Source: Mya arenaria
Taxonomy: Eukaryota; Mollusca; Bivalvia; Myida; Myidae
Reading direction: 5' to 3'
NCBI RefSeq assembly: GCF_026914265.1
Contig: NC_069136.1
Location: 13,696,356 to 13,760,355, forward strand
DNA: 64,000 nt
Positions 48,591 to 62,042 of this stretch are shown piece by piece (positions within the stretch are counted from its first letter, which is position 1; every line of letters starts with the position of its first letter). Made by a program: the position numbers and the translations under genes. The notes beneath the pieces were generated by a model. It was not told the DNA's origin. It searched no databases and was given only the letters and a program-made list of their open reading frames with translations.

Positions 48591-51566
48591 GACGACCAAA
48601 TTACTACAGTCAGAAGGGCCATTTATGACCGGATCATTAATGTGGCTAACAATCTTGAAAACGACAGACTGGGCAATTATGAGGTTGAATTAGATAGCAT
48701 TCTGACTTATCTAACACAAGTGTCATATCATGAAGATGTGAATCATGTTATACAACTCTGCCTGAATGCCTTAGAATTGCTGATGAATGTAAATGACATC
48801 AATACCGCCAGCTCATCGCAATTACCTGTTGAACAGTTGGTAACTATCAGTCCAGGTGGAAGGGGCATACCATTCATTTATATTTCAGTTGAAGTTCTTG
48901 AATTCTTCATAGAAAATGGATTCACAATAAAAAATATGTCTTCATTGCTGTCAGTAAGTGAAAAAACAATCAAAAATCGAATGAGTGAATTTGGACTTTC
49001 AGTACGCCAAACATACACTAAATTAAGTGATGAGGAATTAATGGCATTTGTAAGGAGAAAGATAAATGAATTCCCTTCTGTTGGGTACCGGAGTATGAGG
49101 GGTCATCTATGGGCAGATGGAATAAAAGTGACAGAAACACGTGTCCGCAGCATCATGAAAGCTGTGGACCCTCTTGGTGTTCTTGTGAGAAACGCTCTGT
49201 GTTCAACATACAGAATAAGACGCAGGGCCTATTCTGTACGAGCCCCCAAAGCCTTATGGCATGTGGATTCAAACCACAAGCTGATACGGTAAGATAAAGT
49301 AATATTAGTTTTTTTTTTAATATTCCATAAAAGTACAGATTTGCTGCTCTTTGGCTCACCTGGCACGGAGTGGCACAGAGCCACAGGGGTCACAAGCTTT
49401 ACAAGTATATAGTTATGAAAAGCCTGGATTAATAATTATCAGTCATTTTGGCTTTGGCAAAAACAGCCATGAAATATAACCTCATGTTAGGGCGATTACA
49501 TATTTACCCTTAACTCTTTCATTTCACTATTTTTTTATTTGATGTATTTGCATTGACTGAACACTTATAGGCTTATATATTGTCATTGAATTGGACCCAA
49601 GTCCATATTAGATAGTAAGGAAGACACAACTTATGATTTCCCTAAATCACCATTATTTTGCATATAGTATATACAAGTTGATTATTAGTACATGTTCAAA
49701 TATATGATCTTTAAGTACTAAAACATTATTTTATTTAAGGTGGCGATTTATATTTCATGGAGGCATTGATGGATATTCTCGACTGCCGGTGTACATTATG
49801 GTGGCTTCAGACAACACCGCAGAGACTAGATGCACTGCATTTCGGTCTGGAACAGACACGAACGGTATTCCGGAGAGAGTGAGAACAGATAAAGGGATGG
49901 AGAATATAAGGATAGCCGAGTTCATGTTAGAGTTAGAGAAACATGGTTTGAATTCCGGATCACACATCACTGGTAGAAGTGTACATAATCAAAGGTAAAA
50001 AGAACGTTTTGTTGTATTGTTAAACCCTTACAATTTTTACAAAATATACCCTCCCTCTTGCAAACTTAATCTGTATGGGTTGTACATTGTTGGGTCTTTT
50101 TGTTGCAGTATAGAACAATGAAAGTTGGTAGAGATTACCATCATAGATAAAACTAAAAGGCAACCTAATTTGTGTTGAAATGAAATGAAATTCCTGAGTT
50201 ATGACCCCTTGAATTTTGACCTTTTTTCTATATATTGCAATTCTATAGTGCATAGTTTGTGGATCAAAATATTTATACAGTTTTTCAGATTAGTTTGTGC
50301 ATACACCATAAAATAAACCCGAACAATGTGCTCTGAACAGGAACTGTATTGCAGAGTGTATAAAGATTATCATTAATAATTTATTCCTAAATTATACTTT
50401 TAAAGATGTAAATAAAATACTGAAGGTCATAATTATGATGTTTCAAATCTGCTCAGTGTTTGAAGCCAAGTTTTTATATAGTTTGCTAACCAAAGCACGC
50501 TGATCATGGTAAGCTATTAATGTTTCCATGAGCTCGCAGTTTTTATTGAAAGATGGCTTCTGTTCTGAAAGATGTTCAGATAAACCATTTAGAAATAATA
50601 TTTTTACAATATAATATGGCCCATAATGACATTAGTAATTGGGAATTATGGAAATATTTTTCAGGATTGAACGGTTTTGGCGCGAGCTATGGGATGGCTG
50701 CACCAAAACATACTATGAGTTCTTCTCAAGGATGGAAGATGACGGAATACTGTATGTTGACAACGAAGTTCATCTTCTGGTGTTGCATGTTGTATTCTTG
50801 AGGAGAATACAATCATCTATTGATCAGTTTGTTGATGCAGTTTCCAGACGTCCACTGCGAACTGAACACAACAGAACACCACTGCAGCTGTGGATATGTA
50901 TGCTATATATGGCAGCTTGAAGACAGAAACCACCATGAGAATTTATCTGCTGAAGTAAGTAGATGTCCTCCAGGTGGGATTGTATGTTTAAACCATTTGG
51001 TATTATCACTTTTTTATGAATTTTTGCTAAAGTAGAAAGGTGCTCCATAGAATACTTGTGTAAGTGCTTCGTTGCAATACGAATACACCAGCCAATAGAT
51101 AAAAAGCAAAATGCCTATAATTGTCATGGTTTTGTGGTATACAGAAGAAGTTAAAGTTTTGCACCTCTTATCATTGTCATTTGTCAACGAACATGTGGAC
51201 TTGTGAAGTTGTAAATATGAAATAATTGTATTTATTTTTAAATAGACACAGAAGATTGTTTGCTTTGAGTACTCGTGACACTTGCAACATGCAGATGTAA
51301 AAATGACCTCTGTCTACAAAAAAAAAGGAAAAACATCAACTATTCATAAATCAATTGTACATTTTCATTCCACCAATTTCTTTTATATCGATCTTTTTCA
51401 GGATCTTGAACTGTATGGAGTTGATTTTGACTGCAATGAACCAGTGTGTGACAATCCTGATATTGTGGTGCATCCCCTGTTGGAGCTAAATCCAGATCTC
51501 ATAACTGACATCAGAAGAATGGGTGACAGAAACATGAATCACCATTTGAAGTTCAGACATTCTTAG
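48591..51566 (+). CDS. integrase-like DDE protein (rve/rva_4 type), multi-exon, 3' frameshift
   Basis: Exons: 48591-49288, 49740-49994, 50665-50954 and 51402-51566 (stop). A 5' exon with the start codon must lie upstream, because 48591 begins at an acceptor. Phases agree at every junction. Order: acidic helical N-terminus; helix-turn-helix (MSSLLSVSEKTIKNRMSEFG); FPSVGYRSMRGHLWADGIKV; then the integrase core with D in WHVDSNHKLIR, D in RVRTDKGMEN and E in HNQRIERFWREL, all three present, 36 residues between the last two. The C-terminal exon (DLELYGVDFDCN) fits the family tail. This intron-bearing integrase family is widespread in animals as host-like genes (family knowledge). The frame of exon 3 stops at 50918-50920, yet the sequence to the donor at 50954 and the last exon are open one base out of phase. 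So either one surplus T near 50917 or a shorter protein. No LTR or TIR was found around it. Confidence 0.72.
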
Positions 51567-51599
51567 ACATTTTAACATATCTTTCCAACTCCATTCAAT

Positions 51600-52440
51600 G
51601 ACTTGTTATACTCCCCGAGAAGTTTCTGGGAAACATGTAGGCCCTGCGTTGTCACGTTTGCACGTGTTTGCACGTGTCTGAAACTCATGTAAGGACCATA
51701 ACTTCATTGTAAACTGTTTTTGAAATTACTATGTACAACTGTTCACCGTGATGAGATGATGCGTCTTGTGATAGACCCAGCTCTTTAGTCCAAAGGTCAT
51801 ACTTAGAGGTCAAATGCTAAAAAGAAAATTTATTCATCAGGTCCAGTTCACAACAGTCGATGGCTTAGTGCAATACTGTTCCAACTGCCTTCTTTATTCA
51901 TATACAGTTAGAACAGTATTGCGTTATTTGTAGAGGGATTATGAAACAACTTGGCACAAATGTTTACCATGATGAGACGATTATACATGGAGGTCAAACA
52001 CTATAAGTGTGGTTTATTGTTCGTGTCTGGTTCATAATTTTACTTTTATGCCCCCGGCATATAGCAGTTGCATTGTCCGGAACGTCTGTCTCACTTTCTT
52101 CTCCGCCATAACTTCTCAATTCCTTGATGAAATTGCTTGCACAATTATTTACCTTTACAAGATGATGTGTCGTGTGAAGACTCAAGTTTGTACCTCCAAG
52201 GTCAAGGTAAAATTTTAGGTCAAAGCGGAATGTTGCAGGGACATCCATGTCACTGACACATCTTGTTTGTAATGTGAATGTGAAATAACTTGGCACATGT
52301 GTTTTTCGTGATGATTTGTTGCGTAATAAACCCAGGTCCATAGCCCCAAGGTCAAACTCATCTGCCTATATACACTTATCTTTAAGACAAAGCGCAAAAT
52401 CGAGAAGCATCCACTGGCTATTCCAACTCTTGTTTTTCAG
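51600..52440. repeat. dispersed AGGTCA-rich repeats
   Basis: Recurring phrases AACTTGGCACAAATGTT, GATGATGTGTCGTGTG, CCAAGGTCAAGGTAAAA and TATGCCCCCGGCATATAG. Related to 32590-33590. No coding potential. Confidence 0.6.
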
Positions 52441-53039
52441 TATACATGTATGTTATTTATATTAGGACATAACACAAGCATGCACATAGCAGTTGATGTT
52501 TAAATATGCCAATATTCATCTGATGTAATGTATTAGGTGTTCTCTGTATCAATTTGCTGCACAAGCATATCTTGATACAACTTATTTAAGCTACATTGAT
52601 GAAACTCGAAATGTTAATAAATGGCCATGTATGCATTATTTCGTTTTCTTTTCTATAATGAACTAGTGGGTACATTGGTAAAAGAAATGTCACTGAAGCT
52701 AGAATATCCAGAATAAAAAAAATATACCAAAACTTTTGAATAAGGTACTTTAATTTCTATTATAAATTCCCTCAGATTCACTCATCCATATCTTGACCCT
52801 AAGTTTCAAAACAACCATATTTCCAATGCATTCCAATACCGGGTTTTACAATAATACCTATTTTTTTCAAATTTTTTGTAATGATAATTTTTATTTTCCA
52901 CTTGAAACAAGGATCACATTTAATGTCACTACCATTGAAAGACTAACCATGTTGAATGTCAATACCATTGTTAGATTCTCTAATTATGTGTAATTTCACT
53001 ACTATTTTAACACTGATGAACTCCATATACTATGTTTAT

Positions 53040-53720
53040 CATATACTACTTTTGTACAAACTATGAAAGTTGTGGGTTAAAAGCTGTTCAAGTTATTGCA
53101 GTCCAGTGAAAAATCCTGTAAAAACTAAAAAAACAAATGGTAATGACCTTGACCTTTGTTATAATGACCCCAAAATTATTTATGTTCCCTTCACCTGATG
53201 TACTACCAATATAAGAAGTAAGGCCTGTTTTCAAGATTCAATACAAAGTTTGAAAGCTTGTGGTAAAAAACTATTTGAGTTGTCACAGTACACAGAAGTG
53301 TAAAAAGATGGTCAGACAGACAGACGAATGAACAGATACAAAGTATATCATCTACCTGTCTGCAAAGGATAAAAGTCGTGGGTTAAAGATGTTAATGTTA
53401 TGGCAGTATGAAGAAGAAAGTCCTGTAAAAAGGCCTAAAAACAAAACAAACAGGTTGTGATTCTGTAATCTTGACCTTTAACATAACCCCCAAAATAATG
53501 GTGGTTGTCCTCGTCTGATATACTACCAATGTACAAAGTTTGAAAGCTCTATGTAAAAAAAACACTTTGAGTCTTTGCAGAACAAAGAAGTAAGTCCTGT
53601 TTTCAAGATTTTATTTCACTCAGTCTCCTTGTCTGATATACTACCAATGTACACAGTTTGAAAGCTCTACGTAAAAAAAATATATGACTTATTGAAGCAC
53701 AAAGATGTTTTAAACATCGA
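53040..53720. repeat. degenerate tandem repeat, about 180-200 bp unit
   Basis: CTACCAATGTACAAAGTTTGAAAGCTCTA, followed by a GTAAAAAA block, a TTTGAGT block and a GAAGTAAGTCCTGTTTTCAAG block, recurs in decayed form three or four times. Confidence 0.6.
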
Positions 53721-54108
53721 TACTTAAGATAGAATTGTGCTTTAATTTCTCAGAAAATGCAATAATACTTAGAATAGCCTCTTATCTACCACATTGCAAC
53801 TGTTTTCCAGAATAATATTCTTAATTCTTAACCAAAATTTACAAGGCCCATTTATACAACAGTGCTTAAATTCACACTATCACAATCACTACATGTAGAT
53901 GTTTATGCTTATTGACATAGAAAAAAATCGATAATATAAAGCTACAATTTCGAAAGGCAACCTTTGGGATTTTACAATTGTGCATATGTAAACTGCTGAA
54001 ATGAAAGGTAGGTGAGGTGTTGATCACCAAAAATTCTGTGATGAATCGTTAATAGATGTTAATGCAAAGGAGTCAGGTCAGAGTTAAATTGTGCTATACA
54101 ACAGTCAT

Positions 54109-57100
54109 TCAAGCTAATCCAAAGCCTTCTGCTTCAACAATGATACAAATCAGATGGTGTTCAGGTTTTTCATAGTTGACAAGATTTTTCGTTCTTGTGA
54201 ATATGACTGATGGTGCACATGTATTTACATATGATAATTGATTAGACAAATGGTCGAACTCCATTTCTCCAGACTTAATGTTTCTGGGCAGAGACTTGCA
54301 TCCTATAAGGGCTTGCAGAACATCACCAAGGTTGATCGTAACCTCCTTCAAAGATTTTTCGGAGCTATTCATCTTCACCCAATCTGTGGAGATGGTTCCA
54401 TCTGAATAATAATAAATAAGGTATGTACAATGCATGTAATTAGTAGTTTCTTTTTTGGTAAAGCAGGGAAGTAAAAAAACATACATTTGGAGGGGTGTTG
54501 CCCACATTTTAACAATTACTTCCATTAACAAGGTGTATAACTTATTCATATGTAGTAATCAAAACATAAATTTTGTTAATCAATGTGATTACAGAAAATG
54601 CAATCAGTTCAATGAGACAAACAAGCCCTGTTATGAAAACATCTACCCACTTTCAACTTTCTTCAGGAATTTGCCGAAGTTGTATACGATCATCTCTTCA
54701 TCTGCCTTTTCATGCTCTGACTTGGAGAATTTTGGCACAAAGAAGGCTAGCACATCAGACATTGAGGTACTCTTGGTGTCGCAACAGAGAAGTGCCCGAC
54801 CATTCTCTCCATGTTTTGTCAGCAGCAACAGCATGTCATGTAACTTTAGACCTGTGAATACAAACTACTTTTATTACTGTTTTTTTACATGTATTCTGAG
54901 AATAAAACAACAATTATTAGTACTATAAACATATTTGTTTTTAAGATACATATGTCATAAATAAGTAAAATTAACATAAAAACTGGGTGCTTTACTCTTA
55001 ACATACATATATTATTACACATTCATTATTTGAAATATTAAATGCCACATTCACAGAAACTTTTAATGTCAGATTTGAACACATTTTTGCAAAATTAATA
55101 ACAAATTAAAATTTGTTAATATTGATATCTGTGATATCCACATTGCAGAAAACCAATATGTTTTGTTTGAATTGCTATGAAAATGGAAACATTATTTAAG
55201 ATCAGATATCACAAATAATGGAACACTAATATTGCAGTCTGTAGCTGTACCTGGTTAAGAAAAATGATTTAAATGAAATAAATACTTTTCAACAATGCAA
55301 TGATTTATGTAATATGTCTGATGCAACATCTTGTTTACAATTCGCAGCATCTTGCTTACAATTCAAAGGAACTAACTGAAATTTAGATGTACCTTCAATG
55401 AACTGCAGCATAGGGGGGATGTACTTGTAGAAGCAATAATAAAATTTCATGGTATGGATTGCGCGGTCCCTATTGCTGACCGACAGCAGTTGATTGTAGC
55501 CAGATGCTTTCAATAGATGGCTGTGTCTTTCAAATACGTCCCCTATGGTTTCTTTAGTGGCAGTGGAAATCTGTAAATAAAGTTTTTAATACAAGTTTAA
55601 AGCAGTTATCCAGAATAAAGCAGCTATCCAGAACATTCTATGATTTATTTTAAACATTTGTTGGAACATTCTTATGCATATACATGTATATAAACAAATA
55701 CAAAGAAATGTTTAATTCCAAATCATTAATCACATCTTTTTTTCCGGTCCGGCCAGAAGATCCTTTTGATTTACCCCAATTTGATTAAGGATACTTTTAT
55801 ATGAACATACAAATCAGTTAACAAGTTTCAATCAAGGCTATTATTATTATGTAAAAACTTCAGATTTGAGGCAGTACATTTGACGGCACACTATTTTAAT
55901 CCTGGACAATTTAACCCAATTCCCATTTGCGTAGGTGTACGAGAATGTTGACAGAATGTAAGATCTTTAATAGAATTATTATTTAACATTACTATAAAAT
56001 AGAATTCGACTACAATAGAACCTGGAAATCATCTGTATATACACTGACACTCTTGGGCATAATATGTGTTATATTTAATATGCATTAAATATTCTTATAC
56101 CATAGTGAAAAGGGTGAAATGTAAACATACAGAATTGATTATCCGTAAAGAATGCTACCAATGTTTTATATCATAAACTATTAACTGGCATAAATGTTAT
56201 CATTTTCAAGAGTAAATCAAACAAGATTGTTTTCAAAAAGTGATATTATTTGTCATGAATTTTTTCTAGCAATCACCTATATTCCAGTAAGCTTTAACAG
56301 AATTTCTGTTAGACGACTTCGAAGAGCGGGCAATGCTTACTTCTTCAATAGCAGCTTTGACCTCATTTTGAATGCAACACTCTGGGATTTCTTCCGGCTC
56401 TTTGTTTTCAAGGATGAAGTCAACAATTGTCCTGTTCAAGTTTCGAGGTCCAGGATGACCATGTAGTATGGCCATTGAAGTGGCTCTTCCCATTAGTTGG
56501 TAATGTTTCTTCTCAAGAAGATCAGCATTGTAGCTGAAACCATTATCTTCAAACACAAGACATGTTTCAAACAATAAGGAGAAGAACTCTCGTGTGAGCC
56601 CCCCACTGTCAACCCCATCTTCTCCAATAAATTTTACATTAAGTTTTTCCCCCCAGTCTTTTATGATGCCATTTGATAGTTCCTCCATTGCAGAGTTATT
56701 AAAATGGCGTCGGACAACATTTATAGGCCATGACCCTTCCAACACCATCTTGTCAAATCTGTCATTCAGTGCTGACTCGAAGTCGGTTTGTGGATCCATC
56801 AGGCTGCAAACAAAGATGCATTATCTATGTAAATGAAAAAGGCAAATATTAACTTTGCATTGTCTGCCAATTTGTATAAACCTTGTAATTATTATTTTGA
56901 TAGTAAGATAAAGTTGCCCTAGACTTAGATTCATTTTTCTTAAAAAACATAAAATTCGCAGTAAAGTAAAACAAGGGGGGCATTGGCCCAAAAGGGCTCA
57001 CCTGAGGATAGGTGCAATGAACCAGAACGGATTGATTAACTTTGAGAGAGGGTTATCTATGTATCGTTCTTGTAAAGTTTGGATAAAATCCATCACACAC

Positions 57101-60086
57101 TTTAAAAGCAGATATTGATTGAATTTTTTCAAATATGATTCTATGTGACCAATGTGACGGAGCAAATGAGTATAATTTGAACAATCTTGGTAGATGACCA
57201 CTAAATAATGCGACATACCAAATATCAAAGCGCCATGCCGTTTAGACAAGAACATTTTTTAAGTTTTCATTTTGAGTTTTTATTTCGCTCCTATGACCTG
57301 TCACTTAATTACACAATGGAACAAAACAGTTTGAACAACTTTGGAAGTGTGTCACCAAAGGATCAAGATGTACGGCGACGGACACAGGGCGATCACAATA
57401 GCTCACCACGAGCACTTCATGCTCAGCTGAGCTGAACTAGAGCTATCACTAAATGTGATAAATACCCCAACACCTTTTTCTTACAATATTCTTAAGCAAG
57501 ACATTAAAATCATTATTAAGATGTACCTTTCACTACCCCCAGCTGTTATTGTATCAATTCCGCACCCTGCTAAATGTGCTTCCAGAACATTTACTTCAAA
57601 ACTGCCATTGCAAACTGGACATACATCCATCTCTTTTTGTCTGAAATAGTAAAGATGAATATAAAGGCTTAAAATATCATAGAAATGAAATGCCATTTGA
57701 TTTTCAGTTCTGAAGTCTCGTGCCACAGTTAAGGCTGTATGATACTGAAAATATTCTGTGTCAGATTTCATTGAAAATGAATTCGTGTGACGAACGATGT
57801 CTAAACATGTGGGGTTTTTTTTAAATATGAAGGACTTTCACTGTCTAGTTTTTTCCAGAATGTTCTAATGTTCCTTGCATGTGACTTAAATTACAATCAT
57901 GAATAATATATTTCACTGACCACCAATCTGAATAGTCCTTTATACGTCAAACCGTTTAAGAGGAGATGTTGTTTAAACTTTTCCTATAAAACTCTTATGT
58001 AAAAAAGTTGTGTGCCCTTGGGCGTGGTCAGTTTTGAAATCATAGACATAATTTGAACAGTCTTGATAGAGGACAACTACAATGTAGGTGATGCTACAGT
58101 AACAAACAAAATAGTAAAGCCCCAGGCCATAGCTTGTGACCCCTGGGGCGGGGCCAATTTTTACCCTAGGAGCATAATTTGAACAATCTTGATAGAGGGC
58201 CACTAGGTGATGTTATATATCAAATAACAAGGCCTTGTGATTTCTGACAAGAGGATTTTTGAGGTTGTGCTCAGGTGGGCTAAAAACTAGAATGATTTAC
58301 TGTCTAAAACGTCTGTAAAATGCAAAATACAAATATTTTCAAGATAGTTTGTTAAAACAGAAAAAAACTGTATAGATCAGCTAGAGGCTTTATAATTTTT
58401 TGTACCTTACTTCCTGTATCATACAGCCTTAAACACTTTTTGGTTTCAAGCCATATGTTATGGCACATTTAGCTACCAGTCTACACCCATGCAAAAGCAT
58501 CATTACAAACAACAATCAAGCTAATAATTTTAATTCCATCTAATGGAGGCTTATCTTTTTGACCCCCTCCCCCCTCCAACCCCGAGATTCAGTGAATTTC
58601 ATAATTCACTATTTTCAATGATTCAAAGATTTTCTTTTTATATTTCAATCAGTATTACTAATAACATTTTATATAGTTTTACTTTTATTTTGATAATCCT
58701 CCAATGTATTTATCGGGACACAGTATGATTACGAATATAAGTGCAAGATAAGTAAGTTTAAATTGCAAAAATGGACCCGGGGCACTAGGGTTAAGCTGAA
58801 AAAGAAATTCAAGTGCTGTTGTACTCCAGCGTATGAAGCCCCTAGGGACTTACAAATGGAAAACTACATGGAGAAAATTGTAACTGAACTTAGGAATGTG
58901 CAACAAAGAAAATACAAACAAATTACTGACAATAATAACTGACAATACAACCATGGCAGCATGTGTGAAGACATATAACTTATGCGCTGCTCCAGGAATA
59001 AATAGGATGGGGTGAGGTGTGTGAATGACTTCCACTGTAAGTAAGGGGGCACTGCCACCACCACCACTGACCCATCCAACTGAATTCCAAAACAACACAT
59101 GACAGTTTACATTGCTAAAGTACCCCAGGCAGCACAATCTTATCCAGTGCATACCCTCACTTTAAGCAATAAATGCATTGGTGAACATTCCAAATCTTGT
59201 CATTATTTTTCCTGGAACAACCCAAAGGAACAAAAACACCTTACTACCCCAAAACCAGGTTTTCAATCGAAGGTAATACATGGCAAAGTATGTAAACTGG
59301 TTGAAAACCTAGTTTACTTAATGAAAACAAAAACACTTAACATTTCTGAGAAAAATATTACATAGCTAGTTCTGTACAGCTAGATCCTGGAACCTGTTTG
59401 TTGAAAACATAATTTTAATGCATTTTTCATTACATGGCTAATTATAAGTAACAAACACTTTTTATCTATTCCTTAGCATGTCCTTAACAGTATCCATATA
59501 TATATCTGTACTTTTAACAGTGATCTAGAATGAAAGACATAACTTTAAATACAATTTCAAAGACAATGACAACTTTTATAACCAATGTGACATTTCCGAA
59601 TGGTAGTTGACTACTAACACTTCTGTAATATGAAGTCTTAAAAATAGATGGGAAGCTTTGAGCAGTTGGTACACTCATTACAAAACAAGACAGGGATATA
59701 TCATAATCATATCCAGAATATCAGGCTTCAGGTATCACAGTTGCAGAGTGTTACACTTCCTTTTTCCGTGTAACAAAAAGGGCATTGTTTCCATGCATTA
59801 CAAATGCATATCAGACTGACATTTGTAGATATTCTACGATAAGTTTTGTTAAGGTTTTGTAAAAATATATAGAACTGTGAGCGATTTCTAAATTACCTTT
59901 AAATTTGGTATGGTTGTGTTTTATACACTGAAACAGCTGAATGAGGAGGAGATGCATGGCACTTCTTAAACCTTCTTACCAACCAATATGTATAATTTAA
60001 AATTTTGAATTAACAAAAAAAATCTTACACTGGCAAACTGGAGTCTGTGTCTGAACTCTGTTTCTTTTTCTTGGAGGAGACATTTC
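54109..60086 (-). CDS. zinc-finger + HECT E3 ubiquitin ligase (G2E3-like), at least 6 exons
   Basis: Exons on the minus strand: 60086-60029, 57640-57527, 56803-56341, 55570-55393, 54851-54651 and 54401-54109 (stop). All junctions are GT-AG with matching phase. The first listed exon encodes a Lys-rich stretch (SSKKKKQSSD), possibly nuclear targeting. The second encodes CPVCNGSFEVNVLEAHLAGC, a UBZ-like C2HC finger that would bind ubiquitin. The last four encode the HECT domain: FIGEDGVDSGGLTREFF is its N-lobe signature, and LSYVNTCAPSVIF near the C-terminus holds the catalytic Cys (codon 54219-54217). HECT ligases pass ubiquitin from an E2 through that Cys to a substrate. The true start lies upstream. 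An open stretch ending at a good donor at 60819 is phase-compatible but has no ATG that I can see. Introns contain bivalve-type repeats. Confidence 0.8.
56970..57437. repeat. dispersed repeat in HECT gene intron, copy 1
   Basis: Starts near GGGGGGCATTGGCCCAAAAG, carries GAACAATCTTGGTAGATGACC, and ends near AGCACTTCATGCTCAGCTGAG. Related to 57985-58285. Confidence 0.6.
57985..58285. repeat. dispersed repeat in HECT gene intron, copy 2
   Basis: Two internal copies of ATAATTTGAACA(A/G)TCTTGATAGAGG with GTGACCCCTGGGGCGGGGCC between. Ends GTGCTCAGGTGGGCTAA. Same family as 56970-57437. Confidence 0.6.
58286..60028. other. intron sequence, nothing further seen
   Basis: Lies in the long intron between 60029 and 57640 of the HECT gene. 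Contains a C-run at 58563-58577 and no exon I can support. Confidence 0.4.
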
Positions 60087-61299
60087 CTGAAATAATTAAA
60101 AAAAAGATAAGTGCTTATTGTTAAACAAGCTAAGTTTATGTCAAGATTTTTTTTGGTAAAAGGGGAACAACAGAAATGCATGTAGGCTTATGTTCAAATG
60201 ATACCTGCCACAGGACCAACAAAAGCACACATTTTATTAGTCAAAATAAAATCTAAACTTTTAGATTGAAGAGGTCCAGATTTTATTCACAAAGAAACTT
60301 TAATCATATTTTTGGGTCATATGTCTGTAGTTTAAGTGAATTTGTAGGATTTCCTCTCGCTTAGTAAACATAGGTTTACAAGAAAAGCAAGCAACATATT
60401 TTTTATAATCACACTTAGTGTTGGGAATCAAAGGTGCACATGTTTTTATAAATTTTAAACAACAACTTAAGCACAACACTTATACCTATTCCATAAAGTA
60501 ACACCAAATTCATTAAACAAAACTCTTAGCATTACACATCTCTGATATCTTTATTAATATCCTTTCCTTTTTAACCAACCATAGGTCAAAAATTGTAGAA
60601 AAAAGTATACATAATATGTTCATAGATCTCTCATCTCTCTAAACGTCCGAAATAGTGGCGTGCTTTGATCGTTGATAAACTGGTCGGATTTTCTTAATCC
60701 ATGAATGTTTATCATTATTTAACACATGTTTGGAAATGATAATAGTCGTTTCTACTTTTTAAACTGACATAATATACGTACTCTGTGCAATTTTGCTCTA
60801 TATTAAACAAACGCTTACCCACGAGTCCCTGGATTTCGTGGATGTTTGAAGAGAATATTTCAAGGGTTACACCGTCAGAAATTACGGACTTGTACGGAAA
60901 TATTGGTTCCCGGCCAAATGTATAAATATAAATTTCAAATGTAATATCGTATTCGTGTTATTGCAGTTCGTATTCGTCTAGGTGCATTCGTATAGATTTT
61001 ATTTCAGTGTTATGTAACCCACTTTGTATTCTTAAAAGAAAGGACGTTCAAGATCATAAGTTAAAACTAAAAAAATATTCAAATTGAAAAGGAAGAAGTA
61101 TGCAGCATAATATCTAATCACGTAGTTTAAACAAGAAGTAGAAACAATTGATCCTTACATTCTGCAGTATCAAAATACAAATTTTTAACTGTCAATTAAA
61201 AAGTAGCAATTAAACTTATTTAAATCAATTTAAATTTATATGATTATAGATAAGAATTTAAAGAATACGAATATAAATTAGATAAATAGAAATTGAAAG

Positions 61300-62042
61300 A
61301 TAAACAGCGAATAAATACCCAAATTCTGCTCCATACTGTGCAGTGCAGAGTCAGCTTGCCCAAGACTTTGGCTCCAGAAATACCGTGGAAAGTAATAAAC
61401 AACTCAAGTATGTAAAACATTTTTAATAATGTATCTTTTTATAGTATTGCATTTTAAAACGTCACTTAAATCAAAACAATGAATGGTATGTTTCTTAAAT
61501 TTATGAAAATGCATACATTAAATTATTCCTACTGTTCAATGGCACATCTTTGATTTCAGAGTCTAGTACAAGAAAGCGCCGTTTAGATCAATCAGGTATT
61601 TAAATAACGTTTCAATAAAGTATTGATGAAATAATAATAACAACAAAATATTGTTCATGTGTCAACCTTTAGTTTCTGATACATCATTGCGAAGCTCTAG
61701 GCATAAAAGCCGCCAAGAAGAGAAAGTAATCCTCCTACAATATTATTTGGAATAATACTTTTTTAAAAGTGACAAATAATGTTTGTTTTAAATTTTGTAA
61801 TAGTATCAAACATTTCGCGCTCAAAATTGGGACATTGTTATACGAAAGTATGCATATACAATGCAATTGTCGCTTACAACGTGTCTTTATAACAAATATT
61901 TATCAATATGTGTTTTTTTTTACAGACCGATGTTATTGCATCAGAAACTCCACAAGATTTTGTTGTCGTTTCGTTAATCTTATGGTGTGATTATACTGTA
62001 GATGTTTCCCGTGACATATTTTGGGATTTTTTGGCAAGATAA
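61300..62042 (+). CDS. small unrecognised gene, at least 4 exons
   Basis: Phase-consistent exons: one ending at 61407 (open back to about 61290, start not fixed), then 61560-61595, 61673-61725 and 61926-62042 (TAA). Acceptors have good pyrimidine tracts (TTTGATTTCAG, TTTTTTTACAG) and donors read GTATGT, GTATTT and GTAATC. The peptide carries LPKTLAPEIPWKVI, a basic STRKRRLDQS segment that could be a nuclear signal, SRHKSRQEEK, and a hydrophobic FVVVSLILW before the end. I do not recognise the family. The agreement of three junctions is the main evidence, and chance is not excluded. It lies 1.2 kb from the 5' part of the HECT gene, in divergent orientation. Confidence 0.35.

Noticed and set aside
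54646..54651. Alternative donor GTAGAT at 54646 for the fourth HECT exon listed
   Set aside because: It breaks phase with the last exon. The donor GTGGGT at 54650 keeps the frame.
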